From NCBI GenBank assembly GCA_016793525.1, contig JAEUJT010000495.1, forward strand, positions 1 to 6,828: 6,828 nucleotides of DNA, read 5' to 3'. The stretch comes from Archangium sp. (GTDB taxonomy: Bacteria; Myxococcota; Myxococcia; Myxococcales; Myxococcaceae). The translations under genes were made by a program, and so were the position numbers. Of the stretch, positions 1-5,796 are shown piece after piece. The notes under the pieces were generated by a model. It saw only the letters and a program-made list of their open reading frames with translations, was not told where the DNA came from and made no database searches. How positions within the stretch are numbered: position 1 is the stretch's first letter; every line of letters begins with the position of its first letter.

Positions 1-173
1 TGAACTCCGTACCGAAGCTGCCCCCGACGCCGGGCACCAAGTGGCGCTTCAACGCGTACCGGCTCGAGCACTTCACGCACGGCACGCAGATCGAAGGGCA
101 GTCGTTTTCACCGCTGTTTGTCGGCGACTTTCACGCGCTGCACCGCTTCGGGTGGCTGGTGTTCGGCGGTTAG
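1..173 (+). CDS. C-terminal end of a carbohydrate-binding family 9-like (CBM9-like) protein, 5' partial
   Basis: The reading frame beginning at base 3 stays open for 56 codons and stops at TAG 171-173; the start lies outside the window. The visible tail has the hallmarks of the end of CBM9-like domains. There is a Pro-rich turn followed by GTKWRFNAYRLEH (family pattern: W-R-x-N-x-Y/F-R), then an S-F-S-P segment where the family usually has A-W-S-P, then DFHALHRFGWLVFGG (family pattern: D-F-H-x-x-x-R-F-G-x-L-x-F). In known members this beta-sandwich binds sugar chain ends. Many stand-alone bacterial copies are exported proteins of unknown substrate, and I cannot tell which type this is without the N-terminus. 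It converges on the collagen-like gene with only 13 bp between the two stop codons. The family call is from recognition of the conserved tail only; no catalytic domain is visible. Confidence 0.75.
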   Translation, partial: NSVPKLPPTPGTKWRFNAYRLEHFTHGTQIEGQSFSPLFVGDFHALHRFGWLVFGG

Positions 174-186
174 TTCTTCGGTCGGG

Positions 187-390
187 TCACGCCGCCGATC
201 GGCTCCGAGCCGGAGGCATGCCCGGAGGCCCTGGCGGTCCCGCGATGCCTGTCTCACCGGTTGGTCCCGGCTGCCCGGCGTTCCCGGAGGGGCCTGCCAC
301 ACCTGCAGGACCTTGCGGCCCCTCGGCACCCGTACCGCCCCCCATCGCCCAGACGAGGGGTGACACGATCAGCACCTGACAGAGCTTCAT
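187..390 (-). CDS. Small exported collagen-like (Gly-X-Y repeat) protein
   Basis: This 67-residue ORF opens with a short hydrophobic stretch, MKLCQVLIVSPLVWA, that resembles a weak signal peptide with one lysine. It is followed by 13 uninterrupted Gly-X-Y triplets (about residues 21-59) rich in Pro at X and with Ala, Pro, Thr or Ser at Y, as in bacterial collagen-like proteins that form triple helices. It ends in a short non-repetitive tail, PARSRSAA. The ATG at 390 is preceded by GGAGGG with a 6-nt spacer, one of the best ribosome-binding sites in the window, which favours this strand over the proline-rich mirror ORF on the other strand. Cys4 is not in a convincing lipobox. No globular or anchoring domain follows the triplets, so it is either a very small secreted protein or a remnant of a longer one. 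It lies 72 bp downstream of glgP in the same orientation. Function unknown. Confidence 0.62.
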   Translation of the reverse strand: MKLCQVLIVSPLVWAMGGGTGAEGPQGPAGVAGPSGNAGQPGPTGETGIAGPPGPPGMPPARSRSAA

Positions 391-394
391 GGGC

Positions 395-424
395 AGCCCT
401 CCGTTCCCGCAGCGGGACGGGGCT
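395..424 (-). promoter_or_regulatory. Hairpin enclosing the ribosome-binding site of the collagen-like gene
   Basis: Bases 395-398 pair with 421-424, 401-404 with 417-420, and 406-409 with 413-416. This gives 12 pairs around a 3-base loop (410-412), with bulges only on one arm (399-400 and 405). The Shine-Dalgarno GGAGGG (402-397 on the minus strand) lies inside the 3' arm, with four of its six bases paired. In the transcript the fold would hide the ribosome-binding site of the gene starting at 390. It could instead act as a terminator after glgP, but no T-run follows it in the minus direction. The pairing is read directly from the sequence; the role is inference. Confidence 0.4.
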
Positions 425-462
425 CCTACAGGCGCTCCTCGAACACCTTCACGCGCGGGGGG

Positions 463-2937
463 CTATTTCTCCGACGCCGCTGGAGGCACAGGCGCGACGT
501 TCCAGATGTCTTTCGCGTATTCGCGAATGGTGCGGTCTGACGAGAAGAAGCCCATGCGCGCGACGTTGATGATGCTCGAGCGCCACCAGGCGGCTGGCTC
601 GGTGTAGCGCTTCACCATCTCCGCTTGGGCCTGGGCGTACCCAGCGAAGTCGGCCAACACGAAGTACCGATCGTCGTCGAGCAGCGACTCCACCAGCGGC
701 TTGAACAGGTTCTTGTCTTCGGGGCTGAAGAAGCCAGATGCCACCAGGTCGAGCACCTCGCGCACGTCGGCGTTGCGCTCGTACACGCTGCGGCCGCTGT
801 AGCCGTCGTGTTTTGCCTGCACGACTTCATCGGCGGTGAGCCCGAAGAGGAAAAAGTTCTCGGCCCCCACCAGCTCGCGGATCTCGATGTTCGCGCCGTC
901 GAGCGTGCCGACGGTGAGCGCCCCGTTCATCGCCAGCTTCATGTTGCCGGTGCCCGAGGCCTCCATACCGGCGGTGCTGATCTGCTCGCTCACGTCGGCC
1001 GCGGGAATGATGCGCTCGGCGAGCGACACCCGGTAGTTGGGCATAAACGCCACCTGCAGCCCGGTGCGCCCGGAGTCGCTGTTCACCACCTCGGCCACGC
1101 CGGTGATGAGGCGAATGATGTGCTTCGCGGTGCGGTACCCCGGCGCGGCCTTGGCCCCGAAGAGGAACGCGCGTGGGTGGCCGACGAACGACGGGTTCTC
1201 TCGCCCCTTGAGCCAGAGGTGAACGATGTGGAGCGCGTTGAGCAGCTGCCGCTTGTATTCGTGGAGCCGCTTGATCTGCACGTCGTAGATGGCGTTCGGG
1301 TCGATGCTGGTCCACATGATGTCGCGCAGGTGGGCCGACAGGTCTTTCTTGTTCGCCAGCTTCGCCTCGCGAAACGCCTGCACGAAGCCCGCGTCGTTCA
1401 CGTGTTTCTCGAGCTCCCGCAGCCGGTCGAGGTCTTTCGCCCAGCCGTCGCCGATGGTGTCGGTGATCAGCTTCGCCAGCCGCGGGTTGCACGAGAGCAG
1501 CCAGCGCCGCGGGGTGACGCCGTTCGTCTTGTTGTTGAAGCGCTTCGGGTACATCTGCGCGAAGTCCGACAGCACGGTCTTCTGCAGCAGCTCAGAATGC
1601 AGCGCCGCCACGCCGTTGACGCTGTGCGAGCCGACCACCGCCAGCGCCGCCATGCGCACGTGCTTCTCGCGGCCCTCTTCGATCAGCGAGAGCCGGGCCA
1701 TGCGCCCGTCATCGAACGGGTACTGAATCTGCACCGAGCGGAGGAACCGAACGTTGATCTCGTAGATGATCTGCAAGTGCCGCGGCAGCAGCCGCTCGAA
1801 CAGCGTCACGGGCCACTTCTCGAGCGCCTCGGGCAACAACGTGTGGTTGGTGTAGCCGAAGGTCTGCTGGGTGATGCCCCACGCCTCGTCCCACGGCAGG
1901 CGCTTGTCGTCGATCAGCACCCGCATCAGCTCGGCGATGGCGATGGCCGGGTGCGTGTCGTTGAGCTGAATCGCCACCTTCTTCGGGAACTGCACGAAGT
2001 CGCTGTGGTTCTTCAGGTAGCGCCGCATGATGTCGGCGATGGCGCAGGCGACGAAGAAGTACTCCTGCTTCAGGCGCAGCTCCTTGCCGGCCTGGTTCTG
2101 ATCGTTCGGGTACAGCACCTTCGAGATGACCTCGGAGTCGTTTTTCTCGACGACGCTGCGCTCGTAGTCGCCGTCGTTGAAGAGCGCGAAGTCGAACTCT
2201 GCCGACGCGCGCGCCTGCCACAGCCGCAGCGTGTTCACCGTCTGCGCGCCGAAGCCGGCGATCGGGGTGTCCCACGGTACGCCGAGCACCGTTTTCCCGC
2301 CGACCCAGCGCGCCTGCGAGCGACCGTCGGGGCCGAGGTACGACTCGACGTGGCCGTAGAAGCGCACGGGAACGATGCGATCTGGGCGAACGATCTCCCA
2401 CGGCGTGCCGAACTTGAGCCACTCGTCGGCGCGCTCCACCTGGTACCCGTTGACGATGTCTTGGCTGAAGATGCCGAACTCGTAGCGAATGCCGTAGCCC
2501 ATGCCCGGCAGATCCAGCGTCGCCATGGAGTCGAGGAAACACGCGGCCAGCCGCCCCAGGCCGCCGTTGCCGAGGCCCGCGTCGGGCTCCATTTCGAGCA
2601 GCGTCGAGAGGTCGACCCCGAGCTCGCGCAGCGCCTCGCGCGTCGGCTCCCACAAGCCCATGTTGATGAGGTTGTTCCCCAGCGCGCGGCCGAGCAGGTA
2701 TTCGGCGCTCAGGTAATATGCGCGCTTCGCATCTTGTTGGTAGTAGCGCTTCTGGGTGCGCACCCAGCGCTTGGCCAACCGGTCGCGCACGGTGAGCGAG
2801 AGCGCCATGAAGCGGTCCCACACGCCGGCGGAGTCGAAGTTTTTCCCCCGGGTGAACTCGACGTGGTCCACGAACGCGCGTCGGAGCGCGTCGGGGTGCG
2901 GGCTGTGGCGGTACTCGTTCGGGGCAGGCTCGCTCAT
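463..2937 (-). CDS. glgP: Glycogen/starch/alpha-glucan phosphorylase (GT35)
   Basis: An 824-residue protein, close to the usual length of bacterial GlgP. It releases glucose-1-phosphate from the non-reducing ends of alpha-1,4-glucans using orthophosphate and pyridoxal phosphate, in the cytoplasm. Conserved blocks appear in order: RAYYLSAEYLLGRALGNN near residues 72-90; the glycine-rich LGNGGLGRLAACF near 122-134; LNDTHPAIAIAELMR in the middle; NKTNGVTPRRWL near 468-480; DVQIKRLHEYKRQLLN; FGAKAAPGYRTAKHII; and the cofactor block EASGTGNMKLAMNGALT. Lys667 in the last block (codon 939-937) is the expected Schiff-base lysine. The start is ATG 2937; a weak GAAGAG lies upstream with a rather long spacer, and no upstream in-frame alternative looks better. 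The gene is diverged from an unknown exported protein across 94 bp. No other glycogen gene is in the window, so its operon context is unclear. Nothing looks damaged. Confidence 0.98.
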   Translation of the reverse strand: MSEPAPNEYRHSPHPDALRRAFVDHVEFTRGKNFDSAGVWDRFMALSLTVRDRLAKRWVRTQKRYYQQDAKRAYYLSAEYLLGRALGNNLINMGLWEPTREALRELGVDLSTLLEMEPDAGLGNGGLGRLAACFLDSMATLDLPGMGYGIRYEFGIFSQDIVNGYQVERADEWLKFGTPWEIVRPDRIVPVRFYGHVESYLGPDGRSQARWVGGKTVLGVPWDTPIAGFGAQTVNTLRLWQARASAEFDFALFNDGDYERSVVEKNDSEVISKVLYPNDQNQAGKELRLKQEYFFVACAIADIMRRYLKNHSDFVQFPKKVAIQLNDTHPAIAIAELMRVLIDDKRLPWDEAWGITQQTFGYTNHTLLPEALEKWPVTLFERLLPRHLQIIYEINVRFLRSVQIQYPFDDGRMARLSLIEEGREKHVRMAALAVVGSHSVNGVAALHSELLQKTVLSDFAQMYPKRFNNKTNGVTPRRWLLSCNPRLAKLITDTIGDGWAKDLDRLRELEKHVNDAGFVQAFREAKLANKKDLSAHLRDIMWTSIDPNAIYDVQIKRLHEYKRQLLNALHIVHLWLKGRENPSFVGHPRAFLFGAKAAPGYRTAKHIIRLITGVAEVVNSDSGRTGLQVAFMPNYRVSLAERIIPAADVSEQISTAGMEASGTGNMKLAMNGALTVGTLDGANIEIRELVGAENFFLFGLTADEVVQAKHDGYSGRSVYERNADVREVLDLVASGFFSPEDKNLFKPLVESLLDDDRYFVLADFAGYAQAQAEMVKRYTEPAAWWRSSIINVARMGFFSSDRTIREYAKDIWNVAPVPPAASEK

Positions 2938-3031
2938 GGCGCGCGACTCTTCACGCTGCGGCGGTGCGGAGCAACGGGTTTCCGTGCACGAATTCGTCGC
3001 GAGCCGGGCGGTTCAGACGACAGATGCCCCG
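2938..3031. promoter_or_regulatory. Divergent intergenic region between glgP and the unknown exported-protein gene
   Basis: These 94 bp separate two outward-facing start codons and must hold the promoter of at least the plus-strand gene, and probably glgP's. I see no convincing -35/-10 pair. The region contains a perfect 10-bp palindrome, ACGAATTCGT (2988-2997), overlapping a perfect 8-bp palindrome, CGTGCACG (2983-2990). The shared and flanking arms alternate CGT/ACG/CGT. Their position, about 46 bp from the glgP start and 35 bp from the other start, would suit an operator, but short palindromes also arise by chance. Promoter location is inferred from gene arrangement alone. Confidence 0.35.
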
Positions 3032-3706
3032 ATGATCCACCTCGCGCGCCTGTTCGCGACGCTCCTCACGCTGCACCCCGGCGCTGACGGCGGTGTGCTG
3101 GTCATTCCTCCGCTGGGCAGGCCGTACGCCTCGTTCTCATTCGTGCTCGAGCCGGAGAGGCCCAGCGCAGCGCTGCGCTACGACGCGGGGTACGGCGCCT
3201 GGCAGCTGGAGCCCGACCCGCCCCCGAGGTCTCGAGCGTTCACGTTGACGTTGCACGACGGGCACGACCTGCCGCTGCTCCTGTTCGAGGTGTCGAATGA
3301 TGGGGAGATCTCAGAACGGGTTCCCTCGGCCCCAGCGCCAGCGCCGCGCCTGCGCCTCACCGACGACGGCACGATTCGCATCGTCCCCGAGGGCACGGTG
3401 GTGGTGCGACGGAACGCCAACGGCTCGGTGGAGCAACTTGCCGACGGGGTCGTCGAGAGCGATTTCAGATGCCAGTTCATCACGCCGGTTCACCTCCGCT
3501 GCGGGCACGATGGAGTTTCGGCCATGCGCATCTCCGTGCGAGGGAATCGGCTGGTCGCAGGGGGGCTGCACGGTGGGTGGAGCATTGCTCCGCCTCCACG
3601 GACCGACGACCAACGGCACCGCGCGCTGATGATCTCCGCGATGTACGTGATCGCCCACGACACGGAGTCGCACGAAGACCTCCCCGCGCTCTCACCGAAC
3701 GAGTGA
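3032..3706 (+). CDS. Hypothetical exported protein, beta-rich, no recognised family
   Basis: I do not recognise this 224-residue protein. The chosen ATG at 3032 gives a plausible short signal sequence, MIHLARLFATLLTLHPGADG. An in-frame GTG at 2984 would add 16 residues ahead of it and spoil the signal, and the frame is open further upstream only as antisense to glgP. No good Shine-Dalgarno is visible for either start. The mature part alternates short hydrophobic strands and Gly/Asp turns (for example residues 105-142, RLRLTDDGTIRIVPEG onward), suggesting a beta-sandwich or beta-barrel-like fold. A Pro/Ala-rich linker sits at about 98-105. Two cysteines, Cys147 and Cys157, flank a strand and could form a disulfide in the periplasm. 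Codon use is GC-rich at third positions like the neighbours, supporting a real gene. It is transcribed away from glgP and converges on the M23 peptidase gene. Confidence 0.68.
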   Translation: MIHLARLFATLLTLHPGADGGVLVIPPLGRPYASFSFVLEPERPSAALRYDAGYGAWQLEPDPPPRSRAFTLTLHDGHDLPLLLFEVSNDGEISERVPSAPAPAPRLRLTDDGTIRIVPEGTVVVRRNANGSVEQLADGVVESDFRCQFITPVHLRCGHDGVSAMRISVRGNRLVAGGLHGGWSIAPPPRTDDQRHRALMISAMYVIAHDTESHEDLPALSPNE

Positions 3707-3753
3707 GCGCAGTCGTGGCCATGGGTCAGCGCTCCGATTGACCGCGGCACGAC
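3686..3753 (+). terminator. Two successive stem-loops at the 3' end of the unknown exported-protein gene
   Basis: First stem-loop: CTCAC 3691-3695 pairs with GTGAG 3703-3707 across a 7-base loop, extended by GCG 3686-3688 with CGC 3708-3710 around a CT bulge. It straddles the TGA stop (3704-3706). Second: GTCGTG 3712-3717 pairs with CACGAC 3748-3753, CC 3719-3720 with GG 3746-3747, and GGTCA 3724-3728 with TGACC 3739-3743, leaving a 10-base loop. Downstream sequence has only short T-runs, so this is not a textbook intrinsic terminator. Its placement in a convergent gap, directly after a stop codon, makes a transcription-ending or RNA-stabilising role plausible. Confidence 0.35.
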
Positions 3754-3777
3754 GGCTTCGACTGCTTTACCCGCTCG

Positions 3778-3816
3778 CGCACCACACGGAGTCTCCCGGC
3801 GCTCCGGCTGAGTGCG
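3778..3816 (-). terminator. Imperfect inverted repeat just after the M23 peptidase stop codon
   Basis: CGCAC 3778-3782 pairs with GTGCG 3812-3816, and CGGAG 3787-3791 pairs with CTCCG 3802-3806, with an internal loop and a 10-base hairpin loop. It begins 4 bp after the minus-strand stop codon of the peptidase gene, so it is placed where an operon terminator would be. No T-run follows on the minus strand. Structures of this strength are common by chance in GC-rich DNA, hence the low confidence. Confidence 0.25.
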
Positions 3817-3819
3817 TGG

Positions 3820-4959
3820 CTACTTCGCCGTCGACGCCAGCGACTTCGCTGCCAGCCGGCTCGCCAGCTCGCTCACCTGGGTCGTGAAGTCGGTCAGCAG
3901 CGTCCTCGGGAGCGGCTCGGCCCGAGGGAAGTTCTGGTTCAGCGGGTTCACGAAGCGGCCGCCGCGCTTCAACGCGAAGTGCAGGTGCGGCCCGGTCGAC
4001 AACCCGGTGCTGCCCGACTCGCCGATGACCGTCTTCTGCGCGACGCGCTCGCCGTTCTTCACCGAGATCTTGGAGAGGTGCAGGTAGCAGGTCTCCAGAC
4101 TCAACACGTGGCGCACGCACACCATGTTGCCGCCGCCGTTGTCCCACCCCGCGCGAGTCACGGTGCCGTCGGCCACCGCCCACACCGGCGTGCCCGTGGG
4201 TGTGCCGTAGTCGACGCCGTTGTGCGAGCCGACGTAGTTGAGAATCGGGTGGAAGCGCGACCCGAAGCCGCTGGTGACGCGCGCGAACTTGAGCGGGCTC
4301 TTGAGAAACGTCTTGCGGGCCGATTGGCCGTCTTCGGTGAAATACGAATCGGAGCCATCGGGCAGCCGGTAGCGGAACGACTTCTTGGTGCCGATGGATG
4401 AACCGACGTACTCCGCGGCGAGCACCCGGCCGTAGTCGATGACCCGGCCCTTGTGCAGCGTCTTCTCCACCAGCGCGCGCATGCGGTCGCCCTTCTGCAC
4501 GTCGCGGTAGAAGTCGATGTCCCACGCGAACACGTCGGAGAGCGTGATGGCGATGTCGGGCTTCTCCCCCGCCGCCAGCGCCGCGTCCCAGACCGACGAG
4601 GTGACGTTGAGCTCGACCACCTCGGCCCGCACCTCACGCTCGAACTCGCGCTTGGTGCCGACATAGCGATCTCCGTCGCGGCGCACGAGCCACTCGGTGA
4701 GCAGGTTGCGCCGGTACTCGAGCACGTCGAGCTGCCCGTGCCGAACGACGGTGCGGAGCTGGTCGCCAGGTCGCGCGCGCTTGAAGTCGAACTCCGCCGC
4801 CGCCAATGCGCCCTGCACCGCGTCGACCGTCAGGCCATCGAGCCCGGCCTGCTGGAGCGCTTTGGCCACCGTCTGGTTTCGCTCGAGCCAGCGCGTACGC
4901 ACCTCGGCGCCTTCGCCCGTCGCGGCCAGCACACACACCACAGCGCTCAGCGAAATCAT
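3820..4959 (-). CDS. M23 family zinc metallopeptidase, MepM-like murein DD-endopeptidase architecture
   Basis: A 379-residue protein of the LytM/M23 class, which cleaves peptide cross-links of peptidoglycan in the periplasm. The ATG at 4959 has GAGG 5 nt upstream and an in-frame TAG five codons back, leaving only an adjacent TTG as alternative. Residues 1-18 form a hydrophobic signal-like segment lacking positive charge. Residues of about 20-80 resemble the OapA/LysM-like module of MepM proteins. A middle domain follows (SDVFAWDIDFYRDVQKGDR near 141-159), then the peptidase domain from about 222. The active site is complete: zinc ligands His246 and Asp250 (HNGVD) and His327, with catalytic-type His294 (YLHLS) and His325 (GPHLHF). 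Cys281 and Cys291 lie on what should be neighbouring strands and may form a disulfide. It is the last gene of the cluster, 33 bp after the DUF1460 gene. The exact bond cut cannot be read from sequence. Confidence 0.95.
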   Translation of the reverse strand: MISLSAVVCVLAATGEGAEVRTRWLERNQTVAKALQQAGLDGLTVDAVQGALAAAEFDFKRARPGDQLRTVVRHGQLDVLEYRRNLLTEWLVRRDGDRYVGTKREFEREVRAEVVELNVTSSVWDAALAAGEKPDIAITLSDVFAWDIDFYRDVQKGDRMRALVEKTLHKGRVIDYGRVLAAEYVGSSIGTKKSFRYRLPDGSDSYFTEDGQSARKTFLKSPLKFARVTSGFGSRFHPILNYVGSHNGVDYGTPTGTPVWAVADGTVTRAGWDNGGGNMVCVRHVLSLETCYLHLSKISVKNGERVAQKTVIGESGSTGLSTGPHLHFALKRGGRFVNPLNQNFPRAEPLPRTLLTDFTTQVSELASRLAAKSLASTAK

Positions 4960-4964
4960 CAAAG

Positions 4965-4968
4965 CCTC
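4965..4968 (-). promoter_or_regulatory. Ribosome-binding site that fixes the M23 peptidase start
   Basis: The minus strand reads GAGG, then CTTTG, then ATG. The 5-nt spacing favours ATG 4959 over the immediately preceding TTG codon (4962-4960), and an in-frame TAG slightly upstream rules out longer starts. Confidence 0.6.
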
Positions 4969-4992
4969 GTGACCCTAGCGACGGACCCACCG

Positions 4993-5796
4993 TCAGGGAA
5001 GTTTCCCCTCTGAAGGGGCAGTGACCGCGAACAGCGCCAGCGACTCGATGGTCCACGAGGCGAAGTCGAGGTTGCGCGACAGGTAGTGCGCCAGCGGCTC
5101 GTCGGTGACCCGCTTGAAGCTGCGCGAAGCGTGTCGGAGCACCGGCCCCTTCGGCGTCTGAATGAGGAACCCCACGTGTGACACCCGGGTGATGCGCGTG
5201 GGGCGATCAGCGCGCACCACCACCACCACCGTGCCCGACGGCGCGCGCTTCAACACCTCGACCGCGCGCTTCACCGGCACCACATCGAGCGCAAACGTTC
5301 CCAACGGCTGCGAGGTGGCAGGAAGTGCGAGCGAGGCACCTTCCTTCGCTTTCCAGGTGCGGCGGGTGAGCTGCTTCGAGGTGCGCTCCGCCAGGGGGCC
5401 GGCCACCTCGCGGGTGATGTCGCGCAAGACGCCGCGGGCTTGGAGGTGCGGGAGCCACTGCGCCTCCATGAGGTGGTTGCGCGTCTCCCACGCCGGCGCG
5501 CCGCTGTAGCGAATGGCGTCGAGCACCGGCAGCCGAGACGCGGCGTCGGGCGCGAGGGCCATGGCCATGACCTCTTCGACCAACGTGAGGCAGTCGACGG
5601 CGTCGTACCGAATGCGTGGGTCCACGTCGTGGCCCGAGCCTTCACCCAGCGGCGAAAACGCGTACGGCGTACCGAGAAAGCCTTCGCTCAGCGACACGAT
5701 GCGCTCTTCGACCGGCCGCGCACGGAGGGCTTCGACCTGCGCTTCTCGCTCCGCTTCGGTCCACGCGCCGAGCAGCAGCAGCACCGCTGCCGTCAC
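4993..5796 (-). CDS. DUF1460 family protein (N-acetylmuramoyl-L-alanine amidase-like, NlpC/P60-type cysteine fold)
   Basis: A 267-residue protein with the DUF1460 signature. Residues 36-47 (LSEGFLGTPYAF) are followed by VDCLTLVEEVMA with the expected nucleophile Cys69. Then come RNHLMEAQWLP (106-116), VSHVGFL with the expected catalytic His207, and VLRHAS with His222. Characterised relatives act on murein peptides or muramoyl-peptide links, so a periplasmic peptidoglycan or muropeptide substrate is likely; substrate specificity is not visible. The frame is open further upstream, but I chose GTG 5796. It gives a compact hydrophobic leader (TAAVLLLLGAWTEA), its GTG overlaps the TGA of the HEAT gene as GTGA, and the longer form starts with Arg/His-rich sequence that is antisense-like translation of the HEAT gene. 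Only a weak G-rich ribosome site precedes it, consistent with translational coupling. It is followed by the M23 gene. Confidence 0.93.
   Translation of the reverse strand: MTAAVLLLLGAWTEAEREAQVEALRARPVEERIVSLSEGFLGTPYAFSPLGEGSGHDVDPRIRYDAVDCLTLVEEVMAMALAPDAASRLPVLDAIRYSGAPAWETRNHLMEAQWLPHLQARGVLRDITREVAGPLAERTSKQLTRRTWKAKEGASLALPATSQPLGTFALDVVPVKRAVEVLKRAPSGTVVVVVRADRPTRITRVSHVGFLIQTPKGPVLRHASRSFKRVTDEPLAHYLSRNLDFASWTIESLALFAVTAPSEGKLP

Noticed and set aside
203..215. Small hairpin CTCCG-AGC-CGGAG just after the CBM9-like gene, considered as its terminator
   Set aside because: Only five pairs, no T-run, and it lies inside the coding sequence of the convergent collagen-like gene.
41..379. Plus-strand ORF with Pro/Gly repeats mirroring the collagen-like gene
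   Set aside because: The repeat is the reverse complement of Gly-Pro codons. It overlaps the CBM9-like tail out of frame, its N-terminal part looks like shadow translation, and the minus-strand ORF has the good ribosome-binding site and export-like N-terminus.
1709..2821. 370-codon ORF on the minus strand inside glgP in another frame
   Set aside because: Arg/Ala/Gly-rich shadow translation of a gene whose true frame is certain.
625..3087. An 820-codon open frame on the plus strand, antisense to almost the whole of glgP
   Set aside because: Its translation is low-complexity Arg/Val/Leu/His-rich with no domain, and it is explained by the GC-rich codon bias of glgP, which removes stops from this antisense frame. 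glgP itself is unmistakable.
4996..5007. GGGAA-GT-TTCCC palindrome at the end of the DUF1460 gene, considered as a terminator
   Set aside because: The two-base centre cannot form a proper loop, it sits in the last codons, and the M23 gene follows at once in the same direction.
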